A stretch of DNA of 64,000 bases from Adineta vaga (lineage: Eukaryota; Rotifera), in NCBI GenBank assembly GCA_021613535.1, contig CP075496.1, positions 8,246,001-8,310,000 of the forward strand, given 5' to 3'. This document shows, in pieces, positions 11,800 to 24,780 of the stretch (within the stretch, counting starts at the first letter, position 1; each line of letters begins with the position of its first letter). The notes below the pieces were generated by a model, which saw nothing but the letters and a program-made list of their open reading frames with translations, searched no databases and was not told where the DNA came from. The position numbers and the translations under genes were made by a program.

Positions 11800-12409
11800 T
11801 GTTCGTCAATTAACAGTTATAAATACAACTGTTTTATATTAATTTCGAAGTTTAGAGATATACTCTCTTGTCTGTAATTTACCTTCACACAAAGTTGATT
11901 AACCAATCGAAATATAGATACAATGTCGTCAAAATACAACTATTTGATTACTACTTTTAGTTCCATCATCAACACGTGTGAGTGCGACAATCAGGAAAGA
12001 GTTTGTATATTCATATGTAATCAAAATAAAGCAATCGGAATTATCAATATCGATCTTACATCCAGAATGCAAAGAAATCTTTCTCTAACTTCAAAATCAT
12101 ATTTTAAATAAGACCAATTTATGGGTAGACATCCGTTCTAATTAATAAGTCTACACTTCAAAAAGGTGTATCGTGTGAAAGGAATACCATTATATAGTTA
12201 ATTATGATTTGTGAACATGAAAATTGTCCCTGAAATTCAATGAAATGCAATATTTTTCCTAATAAATACGCACACGTCATCATTCTTTATTAATTAAAAA
12301 AAGAAATCAAATAAATAATTAGAAACAAAAATAAATTTGCTGTTATGTGATTCCTGACTAGTTTCTGAAGATAAGGAAGAATATAGACCGAAAAATATAT
12401 AATTATAAA
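11800..12409. other. Intergenic between HADHA and GDPD
   Basis: This region holds the HADHA promoter side and the downstream region of the GDPD gene. A small open frame at 11923-12111 begins with ATG but has no recognisable content, and I do not call it a gene. No repeats were seen. Confidence 0.45.
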
Positions 12410-14036
12410 TTAATTTAATAGAAATTCATGTTTAGCAGACGTCAGATAATTCTTCAAACGGCTGGGATAATCTGTCATTACACCGGTCACAGACAATTCT
12501 TTGAAAGCATACTCAAATTCTTCATCATTATTCAGAATCCAGACATAAACCTAGAATTGAAATGTAGCGAAAATGGAAATAGGTTCAAAACGATTCTTAT
12601 TTGAAATATAAAAACATACGGGAATACCACGTCGTTGTAAATGTTTAAACATTTTTTTATTATTCAAAGCTCTGAATAAATGTAAATAGATTATGAAATA
12701 TTTGAATTAAAAACAAATTTACCTTTCGACAAGATAGAACATAATTCGAGTTTTGAAAGTTAAATTTACTGTAGTCTTTCTAGATACAAGAAAGAGAAAA
12801 CGAATCTGCATTTTGTTTTCTATATTAAATGAATTTTTATTTATACCGGAAAACTTCACCAGGTAGAGGAACTTCGAAGGCACCTATGTCAAATGTCAGA
12901 AGAAATGAAAATTACAATTCATTTTTATTTACCTGATGTCAATGGTATAAAAGGTAATAGTCCAAGCCAATAGCTCACCACAATAGTAGCTGCTTCTTTC
13001 ATGGAACAAAAGCGAACAATACGTGAATTCTATGAGAGTATAGTTTTACAAATTTTCTGTGAAGACGAAAGAAAGGCTATACTTCAACAATTAATTTTTT
13101 GCATATTTTATGACTAAAACTTCCCCAATAAGTTAAATGTTCTCGACCATACTCTTGAATAAGTTTCGAAATCTAAAATTGAAGAATGTAAGATGTATCT
13201 CATATTCGAATGTGATCTTAAAACATTTTTTTTTCTATTAGACATTTGTATAGATGAAAATACTTTTAAATCCAATATGAGATAATTCGTATAAAAAGAA
13301 GAATTACCTGTCGTATGAGTTCATCATTATCTTCTTTAACATCAATATTAATTGGAGTAGTTGGATAACGTTCGAAAACATCTTTTAACAATGGTATACG
13401 TAATAATTCGGAATCTTTTTGATTAACATCGCATGATATAGTCGTGCTAATGTCAAAATCATTGATCTTTTTGATAAGAATATTCAGCAATCTTACTCGT
13501 CTCATAATAAAGTTGCACGGTAGTATTGATAAAAGGTAAATCCTAAAGAAAAGAACAGATTTTGTTGTTGTTTCCTATTTAAAATAATGAATCAGAACTT
13601 ACATTATAGTTTATATCTCGAATGAATCCATCTTGACCTGCTGTTCTATTCAGAGAAAAATCATGATGAACAACAACTTGATGATCTTTTGTTAGATGGC
13701 AATCTAATTCAAGCATTTCTACTCCATTGGTTAATCCCCTAGAAATGATAATTATATAGTATCAATGAAAAAGTGTTGTATTCTCCATGTATTACTTGTC
13801 AAAAGCTAGAAGAGAATTTTCAATCGATTCGGCAGCTCCTAAGAATAGATAACGAATTGATACATATGTATTTATGTTAATTTTCTTCGTATTTTACCGC
13901 CTCGATGTGCTATATTTCGAACAATAAAAGCTGGTCGACGACGTTTGTGAATCCATATTGGTTTACGAAGAAGAATAAAAGATATTACTATGTAAACGGC
14001 GGGAACCGTTAGAAAAGCAAGGTAAACATACGACAT
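12410..14036 (-). CDS. Glycerophosphodiester phosphodiesterase (GDPD family, membrane-anchored)
   Basis: A multi-exon gene with introns of about 50-60 nt. The N-terminus has a membrane anchor (residues about 4-23) followed by a basic stretch. The GDPD TIM barrel begins at NIAHRG (H44, R45). The metal-binding E71-x-D73 pair and the HHD motif near residue 86 follow, and then PLLKDVFERYPTTPINIDVK. The C-terminus carries the family ending GVMTDYPSRL. The anchor plus barrel matches the GDPD1/3-type lysophospholipase D group that hydrolyses lysophospholipids or glycerophosphodiesters, acting at ER or other internal membranes. One junction (around 13450-13505) does not keep frame with the only visible GT and AG sites and needs a one-base correction. 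This may be a sequence error or a real lesion. Confidence 0.82.
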
Positions 14037-14381
14037 GACATGCAGACAAGGACAAAAACAACTAAATATGATGTTTCAGAAAATATATATATATATTTAT
14101 TCATTCATTCATTTTTTTAGAGTTCTCTTGTCTTCTCTGATTCATGAAGAAATTCAATTGGATAGTTTAGTCTTGCGACATCTATAAGTTATTTACCGAA
14201 CTTTGTAGAGAAGAAGTATTCCCATGATAATAAAATAGCTTCTATCATAACGACTCATCATTTAAAAGTCGAATCTTTGAAATATTTTCTTCTGTGTTGT
14301 CATGACGGCAAACTAAATCTTAACTAGACGAAAATATCTTGTCACTAAAAAAAAACGAGTTATAAGGTAACGGCGAATATA
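14037..14381. other. Divergent intergenic region
   Basis: About 345 nt lie between the divergent GDPD and CEP43 genes, with a short AT run and ATTC repeats near 14085-14113. It presumably contains both promoters. Confidence 0.4.
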
Positions 14382-15819
14382 ATGAGTATCCCAACTGGTA
14401 CTTCCAATAGTGATGATCTTAGTGAACAACGTCTTAGTAATGAAGCTGAATTGCGTGAATTAGTGTGTCAATCTCTTGAAAATGATGGTATTTTAACACG
14501 TATTAAAGCTGAATTACGTGCTGCTGTATTTAAAACGATTGAAAAAGCAACGAATCCTATTTCGACAAATTCACATCCACCATCATACGATGGCATTACT
14601 GGTCGTATATGTCGTGCACTTGTTCTTGAATGGCTTGAACATTCACGATTATTATACACAGAAGATGTTTTAAAAGTAGAAACAACCGGTCCAAATCATC
14701 CACCACAATTGACACATGCTGAATTATTAGAACAACTTCATTTAAAACCAAATCAAAATCAATCACAACCACTTTTACATGTATTGATTCATCAAAGTAA
14801 AAATCCTCCGAAAGAAGTAATTAAACTAAAGATATGTCTTTTCAATCAAATAAAGAAAATCTTGTTTTTCTTTCTATATAGACTGTTTCAACAATAAATG
14901 CTCTTCCTGATTATATTGAACAATCAATTAATAATCAATTTCCTACCGAAAAAATTAATGATCTCAAACGATTACGTGAACATTTTCGTTCACTTTTTTC
15001 TTCTGCATTTGATGCCAATATATTAGATGTATTTCTAAATAAACACATGCCATCATCGACATCATCTTTTTCGAAACGTGAGTATGAAGAAATTTGTCTA
15101 CAATGGATGCAAGCATGTGCCAAAGCATTAGTACGACAAACTGAACCACCAAAACAAATTTCATCATTGTAAGTGATTAGTTATGGAAAGAACTTTTAAA
15201 TAATCTTCTTTCTTATTTTTTTAGAGTTTTTACTCAAATAATGAATTCAGAGAATATCGCCGATAATACTCACAGAATTACTCAAGCTGCTCGTTCAATT
15301 TCTCCTGCAAAAGAATCGAAATCTGCATCTTCATCATCAACGTCATCATCATCATCATCGTCTTCTTCATCAACATCACCAGATAATACTCGTAACAATC
15401 CTTTTACCTTTCCATTACCTACAACAATAGATACGCATAAAAGCGTTATTAAAAAAGTTACTGATATTGCTCCACCATCATTAATTAATTTTGATCAGAA
15501 TAGTAATAATGACGAAGATGATAATGATGACGATGAAGAAGATACATCAGCGTCGATCTTTTCAAAACGAAATGCTACAACTGCACAATTAAATCGTTTG
15601 GATACTATTAACCATATTGTTCAAGGTGATATAACTCCTCGAACACGAACAACTCTTCAAAAAGGTTCGAATAATGGTACAAAAAATCTTCCTATTGAAT
15701 ATGACGATGAAAGTATGAGTCAAAGTATTAGTCATAGTATAATTAGTAGTGTCGATGATATAACTGTTGATAAAGCTTCGACAAATGCTGCTAATATCGA
15801 TTTTCTCGAAGATTTTTAA
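14382..15819 (+). CDS. CEP43: Centrosomal protein 43 / FGFR1OP (FOP)-like
   Basis: Three exons (14382-14816, 14882-15168, 15225-15819) encode about 440 residues. The N-terminal region contains ELRELVCQSLENDGILTRIK followed by AELRAAVF, the hallmark of the FOP dimerisation (LisH/TON) domain, and then ALVLEWLEHSRLLYTEDVL. A second helical segment of about 90 residues follows (exon 2). After it comes a Ser-rich tract, an acidic Asp/Glu run, and a C-terminal motif IEYDDE...DFLEDF that matches the end of vertebrate FOP. By family it anchors to centriolar satellites and distal centrioles and is needed for ciliogenesis and microtubule anchoring. The exon 2 helical region has no counterpart I recall in vertebrate FOP. 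Confidence 0.8.
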
Positions 15820-16597
15820 ACATATCCAACATATGAATTCTATTTTGTGAATCTTTTCTTTCCATTCTCTTTGTAGAGACTATGAAATTTGTCGTAGTCA
15901 ATTTTCATTTTTATAGACTTGTTTTTTCTACGAATATATGTTGAGTTATTTCCATACTACTATTTGCTTTCTGTTTCTTTTTACGAATATCATACGAACA
16001 AATTTCTCAGGCTCGAATTCATTTTATCGAATAAAACTTATTATGAAATACATTTCTTGTTATTGTTCTATACGACGAATTGAAGTTTCTCCTCGAATTT
16101 TAAGTAGAATAATAAGAAATAGATGTTGTTTTCAATTTTATACAACGAAGAAAAATCATTTGTACGATTTCTGTTTATTTTGAATTTAGTTTTGAAAAAG
16201 AATCGTATGAGATGGACGATGACTATTGGTTAAAAATCAGATTCTTTGCCTAGTTTTGAATGAAATGTATGATCTACAGAATTCTATTTAATATTCGAAT
16301 ATTATTCAAACATTTCTCATATTTTATTGACATTATTGTTAGTTTGTCTAAGAAGACATAACTAAAATTGAATTACTTTCTATCGTATAGTGTGTGAATA
16401 TACTTATTCAATAGAGTAAGCTAAGCAGAGTCAAAAGACACTCTTTTTATTGCCTTTTAGCTATTAAAAAAATACAACTCAGTAAAAGGAAAAAATAATT
16501 TATGATTATGTCTATAAATATCAATCAAATCAGATGACATAAATGGAAGAGATTATTGTTGAGATACATGTATCTATCAAAAGAATAACAAAAATAT
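15820..16597. other. Convergent intergenic region
   Basis: Non-coding AT-rich sequence separates the 3' ends of CEP43 and OSCP1. Short open frames at 15938-16183 and around 16543 look random, the latter being partly antisense to the OSCP1 3' end. No element was recognised. Confidence 0.45.
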
Positions 16598-18823
16598 TTA
16601 TCGACGTTTATTTTCAGTATCAGATGCACGATTCATCATTGCAAATAAATTCTCATCATCATCATCATCATCATCTTTTTTTCCTCGACGTGTTGGACGT
16701 TCATCCAGATCAAATTCTTGAGAAATATTGGAGAGATGAGCATTTGGATTACGCTAAAAGTTATAGATATTTATATATTATACAGATTTATGATTGAATT
16801 CAAAAACTTACTTTTGAAACATCGATCGTTACATCTTTATTCTTTGGCTTTTGATTTGTTGATGAATGTTGTGTATGTGATTGAATTCTAAGAAGTGAAA
16901 TATTTATATACAAATCAACAGATTAGAACTTAGAACGAACGGTGGTGGACGATAATCATCATCTTCTTCTTCCTCATCAAATAGTGATAATTTTACACGA
17001 CCAGACCGTGATGAGTTCCACTCATATTACTTCCAATCAGATCAGAAAGTAAATTCAATTGAGCAATCATTTTGGGATCAGGATTAATCATTTCCTAATG
17101 AGATTCAAAAACCAATACAAACTAATAAATATTACAAAATCATCTATGTACAATATCCGATGCAGCATTGACCATTGAAGTCGATTGACGAACCACTTCT
17201 TCACTAAGAATTGTTTGTTTGATACTTCTATTTTTCGAAAAACTTTCAAAACAAACAAAGAAAAATGAACTTTAGCCCTTCTATTTCATATCTTACATAT
17301 TCAAACCCAATTGAAAAGTACGTGTATCATCAGCTGGTTGATGTTTTTGATCAGCGTCAAATACATGAGTATTATTCAAACGACCTTTTGTATATGTTCT
17401 AAATATTAATTCAATGATAAATCTTTGTTATCAATACTATTATCAAACAAACCGAATTTCACCGGGTGGTTGAAAGCCAGTAGGAACAATACCATTTGTT
17501 TTCATAATAAATTGACCTTCTTGAGTTTGTAAATCTTCTCGAAGAAAAACAGAAACCTATGCAACATGGAAACTAGAAAGCGATATGTTTTATGAAATTT
17601 CATTTCATACTCGAATATGAATGTCTTGAAAGAAAAACAATGTTGTATCACGAATAAACAACCATTCAGCATCATTCAATCGTTCATAAAACTATAAAGA
17701 AATCAGTTATTCGAATTCAAAATAATAAGATTTACTTTATTAAAAGCAAGAAATGCTTTATCCAAAAGATCCAAAGCAGTAAAACTACGAACTAATTTGC
17801 GCATCGTATTAATATGATTATAAGTTACTTTAAGAATATCAGCTGCACATGGACAAAGCATTATTTGATATTTAACAGACATTGACATTAAATCATATAA
17901 CTAGAGAATAGAAATTTCAATAAATCAAAGAATATGAACAATCGATTTAATACCGACAAAAATAAACATGATATATGGTAGGAAAAATTACCAATCAACA
18001 GAAACTTGGAACACGCACTCATATACGTCATAAAATCTCATGAGAAATTCTCTTCAACATGTCTACTAAAGTATGTAATGTAAGTAGTATTGATCTATAG
18101 CTAAGAATTACATATTCTCCTTTGATACAAGATCAAACGTTTCTATTTTCTTTGTTTTGATTATTTTCCAACATTAGCATTGCGTACATTTTGATATATG
18201 GAGGTTAGTAATTTCAAAATTGAAATCTTCTTTTTTACTTGTTATCCAAGATTATTATCATCATTTCAAATCTGTAATGCACTCGTATCTCAATTGTGTC
18301 TGATAACTACATAAAACATAGATGTGATTTACATTATAACGTATGAATGAAAAAAACACATTTTTCATTTAGCTCAGTAATGTATAAGTTCTGTTATTAT
18401 CATTTGAGTAGTCGGAGAACCTTGTCGTTCTTAATCTCTTTCAAAATTTCTCTATCGAAAAAGAGATGATAAAAACAAATCCATAAGTATTACATACTTT
18501 ATCCATACTCGCTTCATTTAATTTCATAATACTCGTATGAGCTAATTTTTCAAAGATATGTTTCACTGCTTTTTTCGGATAAAGTTCTTGTGGTCGAAAA
18601 ATTTCTTCCAAAAATCGAGTATTAAACATTGATCCAACGATTTCATTAACCACTAAATAGAGCAATGAAATTCTAATCTCTAGTTTCTTCATCTTTCAAA
18701 TAATTGAATACCTTTAACAGATTTTTGATCTACTACTTCTTGAGCAGATAAACGTTGATCTAATATATAGATCATTTCTCCACCCATATTAAAGAAAATA
18801 ACCGGAAAACTTTTTAATGACAT
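16598..18823 (-). CDS. OSCP1: OSCP1/NOR1-like protein (frameshift in a late exon)
   Basis: Multi-exon homologue of organic solute carrier partner 1. The start MSLKSFPVIFFNMGGEMIYI is diagnostic for the family. It is followed by DQRLSAQEV, MFNTRFLEEIFRPQELYPKK, KLAHTSIMKLNEASMDK, LYDLMSMSVKYQIMLCP and FFFQDIHIRVSVFL. The C-terminus has an acidic cluster and ends with DENLFAMMNRA, like the DDLLAMM tail of animal OSCP1. An unusually long intron (about 17902-18497, near 600 nt) splits the SMDK and LYDLM exons. Near 17010-17030 the frame changes by one base between QLNLLSDLIGSNM and the continuation SGRVKLSLFDEEEE; without correction the protein stops early. Vertebrate OSCP1 is linked to solute transport and is expressed in ciliated and germ cells. 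The function here is inferred by homology. Confidence 0.85.
17902..18497 (-). other. Large OSCP1 intron
   Basis: This intron of nearly 600 nt is about ten times longer than its neighbours. It has no open frame or repeat I could recognise, and could hide a regulatory or non-coding element. Confidence 0.55.
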
Positions 18824-19362
18824 ATTCAAAATAATCGATAGATTTTTTGTACGAAAATAATCAAGAATTTCTCTCTCTCTTTCGTCGACCATCGATAAAT
18901 TTACCGTTGTGGTATTTCCTCTGTTATTGTATATTGATTCGAAATGAAAAGAGGGCGCCGTTACTCATGAAATTTTCCCTTCAAAAATGAGTTTTGATCT
19001 CTTTCCCTCTTCTGAACAAATGTATTTGTTCATTGATTCCTTTTTGTTTTTTTTTCAATTTGTAACACACAATATAAAATATTTCTGTAGTAACAAAGCG
19101 AACGAAGAAGAAAAAAACGAACAGAATATTTTACTATGAGACCATCTCAAATTGGTAGATGAGTGACGGAAGAAAGAAAGAGAAAAAAAAACGTATGACT
19201 TCAGCAGCATCAAAAATCAAACGGAGGCATAAGTCGAAAAAGATAGGATATATATAGATGTACTATCGAAAAAATACTAACGATGTGAAAAAAAACATTC
19301 ATTACTTTTCTTTAGATTAATCAAAAACATCTATTAATGATTATTTTATATCGATATGCACA
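18824..19362. other. Divergent intergenic region
   Basis: This is the shared upstream region of OSCP1 and the fucosyltransferase gene. It has several purine runs but no clear motif. Confidence 0.4.
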
Positions 19363-21139
19363 ATGAGATTAACTATTCGTCATCTTTGTACAAAAATACG
19401 ACTTCGAAGACGTTTTTCTTTTATATTTTTAATAACTATACTTCTTCTTATGGTCTTTATTTTATTTATTATTGATTATAATCATCAACCGTTCGTTTCA
19501 TTACAAAATTCTGAACAAGAATTAACATTAACAACAACACAAAATGTTATTGTTAAAATTCTAACTAAAAATAGTCAAAAGTAAGATCGATAATGAGCAC
19601 CTAATGAGATATTGACATTGTCTTTGTCTATAGAACAGGATTATGGCCATTGGATGAGCAAGGCCGTTCGTTGAAAACAAATTTTCTCGTTCTTGACTCC
19701 ACCGGATTTTTCGGTTCTGGTGCAAGTGAAGGTGTTCAAGTGAATTGTCGTTCATCGAATACAACATTCATATGGACACGTCAACAGAATCGAATTGAAG
19801 AAATCGATTTTGTTATATCACATGATGCACGAGATGTAGATACTTTTCCGTTCAATAAAATTCATTTAAATAATGAACAGCAACAATATTCAATGGCATT
19901 TATTATGGAAAGTGAAGCACATTCATCCACGGGAAATGCTTGGAGTAATTATAATTTTAAAATGTCATACAATCTCGATGATAGTTATCCGGAACCAGCA
20001 ACATATTTTGATACGAATATCCATATTATGGATTTACTTAGACCATCGATAGTGAAATTTGAGGAAAAAGAAAAACAAGCGGATATTGTTTGGATTATTT
20101 CGAATTGTAATGTAAGTGACAAACGAAAAGAACAAGTTTCAATCATGATTACGAAATTTCTTTGTTATTTATTCTTATATAATCCACAATTCTCTTCACC
20201 TTTTCGTTATTGTTATTAGTATTAATGGATTAAGTTGAAAGTACACGTTCATTTAAATGAACAAAGATAAGATCTTAGAAGAATGGTCATCATCGGTAGA
20301 AGGATAGTAAAAATTCGATTTTTTAATAATAGATGAATTGCAAATGAGAGAGAGATAATGAAAGAAAGATCGTCGATTGTAAAAACAAAATTCATACGAC
20401 TAATATAACATATTTATCCGATCAAATGATTCTTAATTGTATCATATTTTAGGCACACAATGGTCGTGAAGGTTTTATCGAAGAATTAATGAAAGAAATT
20501 AAAATTGATTCATATGGTTCATGTTTGAATAATCGTCAAGGTTATGAAGATCGTATGGCTGAGAATGTTGATGCCTATACGAAATATAAGTTTGTTATTG
20601 CTATTGAAAATTCAAATTGTATAGATTATGTAACAGAAAAATTAGTTAAAGTTATCGAATCTGGTTCAATACCTATTGTTGCTGGTCGAACTAATCGACC
20701 TGATTATCGACGATTTATGCCTGATCATTCTTACATCAACATATTTGATTATCCAACAATAAAATCGCTTACTAATGATCTAAAACGTATTGGAAGTAAT
20801 CAGACTTTATATGAATCTTATTTATGGTTTAAAAAACATAAGATCAATATGAGATTATTTGCTAAACTTTCTTTAAATGAAAAATTGAAACAATTCGCTA
20901 ATGTGATCGGTTCAAATGCTACCATGATTCAAGATGGAATCGTACGAAAAGAAAAAGGTGAAAATAAAATTTGTAAACTTATACGATTTGTACGTCAAAT
21001 ACCTTGGCAAGAAATCGCAGCACATAATAGAACAGCTAGACCTGATGAAAACACGGCTTGTTTGCCTCAAAGAAGTATAATGACTCATTTTCAATTATCA
21101 CTATCTTCGAATAATAATCAAACGAAGAAGTTATCTTAA
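19363..21139 (+). CDS. GT10 alpha-1,3-fucosyltransferase-like enzyme
   Basis: Three exons (19363-19580, 19634-20111, 20453-21139) encode about 460 residues in type II topology: a basic cytosolic tail, a membrane anchor at about 19-38, a stem, and a lumenal catalytic domain. The GT10 signature is clear in the last exon: KYKFVIAIENSNCIDYVTEK, then a GSIPIVAG stretch, which bind the GDP-fucose donor in this family. Upstream, FDTNIHIMDLL and ADIVWIISNCN fit the usual N-terminal Rossmann-like half. Such enzymes add fucose to N-acetylglucosamine on N- or O-glycans in the Golgi. Acceptor specificity cannot be read here. The 341-nt intron before the last exon is longer than average and contains no gene. 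Confidence 0.85.
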
Positions 21140-21323
21140 AAATGATCTGTATCATTTTTCTTGTTCTTGATGATATTATTATTTTGTTTTCAATAAAAAC
21201 CAAAAGAAAATTGTTGATCTCTCGAAAACAATTATGAAGTAGTTGAATGTTAGAAAATAAGTGGGAGAGGTTTTATTTTTTTGAACTATTCTAATAAAAT
21301 AAATAATCTTTTACAAATTGAAT

Positions 21324-22405
21324 TCATGAATTAGGAAGAATTCTAACACTATCACCAGGATTACATAAGACCATAAGTAATTGCCAAGGAAATGGGGTTA
21401 ATTTTGGATCGACTCCAAGAACACATGTACTTTTCATCCGTTCATGATATAAACGCACTTCCATTTGATTACAATCAAGTGTAAGTTGTAATACATCGTT
21501 AGGTTGAATTTTATTGCTATTAAAATCGGTCTTCTTGCAACTACGACTGCAGCGTCCTTGTTCATAAGCTTGATTAGAACCAAACCATCCTACGGCACTA
21601 GGCAGACGAAAAGCATCTTCTTGTAAACTTATTTTCGATGCCATGCAACCAAAAAATATATAATAAGGTTGTTTACATTTTTCTAATCGAAATCGAATTG
21701 TATGAGAACCTCTTAAATAAAGTAATCGACCACGAACATATGCATAATCAGAAACTGGACTGGTATGGCGAGCAACAAAACCACCTTCTTCAAATCTGAC
21801 AGGTCCTAAACTTTGTAAGAAACGTTCTTGTAAAGTTGAATTCGGCTGATTTGATGATGTATCTTTTCGATTTGGTGAATTATTGTTCAGAGATTCATCA
21901 ATATGTAATTGCATGAGATAAATTGGATTGTTTTTATCTGGAACCAATTTTGCTGCTGGTGGAAATGTTACTTGTAATTCTAAATCTTTCAATTGTTTTT
22001 TCCATCGATCAAGATCATGTTCAGAGAAATCTCCGCTTCACGAGCAGAATGAAGATCATCAGTAATATCATCATACATTTTTGATAATGGTCCTTTTGCT
22101 TGATCAAGTAAATCTAATAAACTTCGTCGTGCACTTTCAGCAGCTATTTGAATCTTTAAAATCGAATCTTTTTCCCAACGATCAATTTTTTGTAAAAGAG
22201 AATTTTTTCTTGCCGATGGTTGTTCAATTTCTTGTTGAAGTAAATCGTGTTCTTGCATGATATTGTCTAATTTTGCAGCAAGTTCTTGTCGATGTTCAAT
22301 GACATGTTTACCACAAAATGTCTTCTGGCAACCATCACAAGTTAAAATTCCACCACTCTTATTACATGTAACACATTGTTTCTTGCCACCTGAGTTCGTA
22401 GTCAT
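21324..22405 (-). CDS. B-box/SPRY-like protein, array copy 1 (one-base frameshift)
   Basis: This is the first of six related copies on the minus strand. It starts MTTNSGGKKQCVTCNKSGG and carries a compact zinc-binding module, Cx2C-x8-Cx2C-x4-Cx2H-x3-H, which resembles a B-box. A helical region with a conserved HRQEL...LDNIMQEHDLLQQ segment follows, and then a C-terminal beta-rich domain of about 150 residues with IFFGC, VGWFG and PWQLLMVL motifs that I read as SPRY/B30.2-like. There is no RING finger. Near 22031 the frame changes by one base within the SREADDFSE motif conserved in the other copies, so the coding sequence appears as two overlapping pieces (22405-21989 and 21992-21324). Apart from this the copy looks well preserved, so a sequence error is plausible. 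Confidence 0.65.
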
Positions 22406-22860
22406 TCTTATCGTTGAAATATTTTAATAAATGTGAATATGATACTTTCAAATGACCTTCTTTCCTTATTTTTTGAGCGAAACATTGAGAGAAGGAAATA
22501 GAAAAATATACCATTCACCGTAACAAATATGTTTCTACTACATGTAGTTAAGTAAAAATAATCAATATGAAATTGTTAGTATCGTATCACATGTTTTTTT
22601 CTTTGCATTCAAGGTAAAATATATGTGGAACTGATAGTACTGTTTTTTTTTCATATATGAAAACATAAGTTTAAGAATTCATATTCAAAGAAAAAAGTAT
22701 GTTTTTCTACACTATCTATAGACATACACATTATTTATTCAAAACAAAGCGTAACAAGTACCTAACATTCGAACACCCTCAAAATTTCTATGAAAAATAA
22801 TCATTAACAATCGACAAAGAAAAGATCGTTTGTTCATATTTACCTTCAATACAGTTTTTT
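22406..22860. other. Spacer inside the B-box array
   Basis: Non-coding AT-rich spacer upstream of array copy 1 that also contains the remains of the copy 2 downstream region. No open frame of interest. Confidence 0.4.
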
Positions 22861-22867
22861 TGTTAAA

Positions 22868-23120
22868 TTATAATCGAAAGAGATCTGTAATACGACAACT
22901 TGTTAAATAAAGATGCCGACCTTGAACATATGCATAGTTTGATTTAGAACTAATATGTTTGGTTTGATAAACATCTTGTTCGATACTAATAGCATCTGAT
23001 AGTTGATCGAATCTTTCGTCCATTCTATTAGTTATGACTATGTTTACTAGAAAAAGACTGTTGACATCTAACACAAATCATAATACCTCGTTTGGTTTTA
23101 GTTGTTATAATTATAATCGT
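22868..23120 (-). pseudogene. B-box/SPRY-like array copy 2, internally deleted fragment
   Basis: The fragment joins a decayed B-box stretch (GIMICVRCQQSFSSKH, near 23040-23095, with lost zinc ligands) almost directly to a short C-terminal-domain piece containing SNYAYVQGRHLYL. The whole coiled-coil region and the rest of the SPRY-like domain are missing. In-frame stops separate the two parts. This is a deletion relic of an array member. Confidence 0.7.
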
Positions 23121-23302
23121 TTTTCTTTTTCAAATATGTAATTAAACGTAGCGGTCATATTATTTTTATTCAGAAATGATACGAAGAAAACGAAACATTT
23201 CATTATGTCTTACAAGAATAATTTCAGTTCAAAGTTGAGTGTTTACTAATTCATTCATAAGGTCAATGTATATTACGATTCATATCGTATTTGTTAAAAT
23301 AT

Positions 23303-24413
23303 TCATGCATCATTAAGCACTCTTACACAATCACCGCTACGAGATAAAACTACTAAAAGCTGCCAAGGGTAAGGTGTTTTATCAATGTTGACGTTGATAA
23401 TGTTTGTTTGGTTCGAACGTTCATTGAATAATAGTATTTGTTTTCGACCACAATTAAATATAAGACGTAATACATCGTTTGCTTTTATTTTACCACTATT
23501 ATGTCCATGCACTTTCGAATTACAACTACATGATCCATGTTCATATACCTGATTATATCCGAACCATCCAACAGAACTGGAGGAACGAAAAACGTCTTCT
23601 TGTAAAGCTACTTTGGATGACATACATCCAAAGAATATATGGTATGGTTCTTGAAACTTTTCGAGTTTGATTCGTATCATATGGCTACCATCTGAATACG
23701 TAGTCGACCACGAATATATGCGAAACTGGAAGTTAGACCAGCATGTATCACCCGGCTGCCGTTGTCGGCAATGAGAGCACTCCCTGAGGATTCATAAAAT
23801 GCTTCTCGTAGCAGAGTCCAAGAAGTAGGTTAATGACGCTGTACATGGCGATGGTGATGGTGACGAGCTATTTTTACTTGTCGATTGATTACTAGCCGCA
23901 TCTTTAATTTGTAACTTGATCAGATAAAGTGGTTCGCTTTCATCCGCCATCAATTTAGCAAATGATGGCGATTCAAGTTGTGCTGCAAGTTCTTTCAATT
24001 CTTTTCTCCATTTATCAAGATCATGTTCTCTGAAAAATCATCAGCTTCACGAGATGCGCGAAGCTTTCTGCAATGTCAGGAAATTTTTTTGCTAGTCGTT
24101 CTTTCGACTGTTCAAGTAATTCTTTTAAAGTTGTCCGAGCTGTTTCAGCAGCCATTTGAATTTTAGCAATTGAATATTTTTCCCAATGATCGATTCTCTC
24201 GAGCAGAGCATCTTTTTTTGATGAAGGTTGTAGCAGATCCTGTTGAAGTAAATCATGCTCTTGCATAATATTATCCAACTGTCCCGCAAGTTCTTGTCGA
24301 TGTTCGATAACATGTTTGCCACAAAAAGATTGTTGACATCCATCACAAATTAGAATACCACCACTTTTATTACATGTTACACATTGTTTTTTATTCATTG
24401 CACTAGCACTCAT
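23303..24413 (-). pseudogene. B-box/SPRY-like array copy 3, multiply frameshifted
   Basis: The start, with an intact B-box (CVTCNKSGG...CDGCQQSFCGKH), and the helical segment (24413-24060) are close to copy 1. Around 24025-24060 the SREADDFSE motif is hit by two frame changes. A middle piece (23998-23800) and the SPRY-like C-terminus (23680-23303, with IFFGC, VGWFG and PWQLLVVL motifs) lie in other frames. A further break lies near 23690-23800. Several independent lesions make this a likely pseudogene rather than a single sequencing error. Confidence 0.7.
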
Positions 24414-24780
24414 TTTCGATTGTGTAAGATGAAAAGCTGGAAATCAGTGTTGTTTTTGTGCTTTAGAAATGAAAAGAAAGAAAGAAAGTACACGTGGAGC
24501 ATATATAATGACGTCATTAATAGATTGAAGTTAACCATCATTAGTACTAAAAATGCGCACATATATTCACATACAATTTCAATTCGAGCAAAGTATACTC
24601 CGTGAGGAAAGCATCGATGTTTTTTGTAGCAATTACGTCAATGATTTATCTGTAAGAAGAATCAATTGCGACTGTTTTTTTTCTTTCAACTCTCTATTAG
24701 CCAATAAAATGCCAAAATATTTTAATTTATTCAGTGAAATCAAAAGTATCAACAACTTTCATCAAAAAAAAGAAAAGAAT
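24414..24780. other. Spacer inside the B-box array
   Basis: Spacer between array copies 3 and 4, presumably containing the promoter of copy 3 and the 3' UTR of copy 4. Nothing else seen. Confidence 0.4.

Noticed and set aside
11923-12111. Short plus-strand open frame between HADHA and GDPD
   Set aside because: No recognisable domain, no neighbouring exons in phase, and composition as expected by chance.
17902-18497. A gene nested in the large OSCP1 intron
   Set aside because: No open frame of meaningful length or motif was found on either strand.
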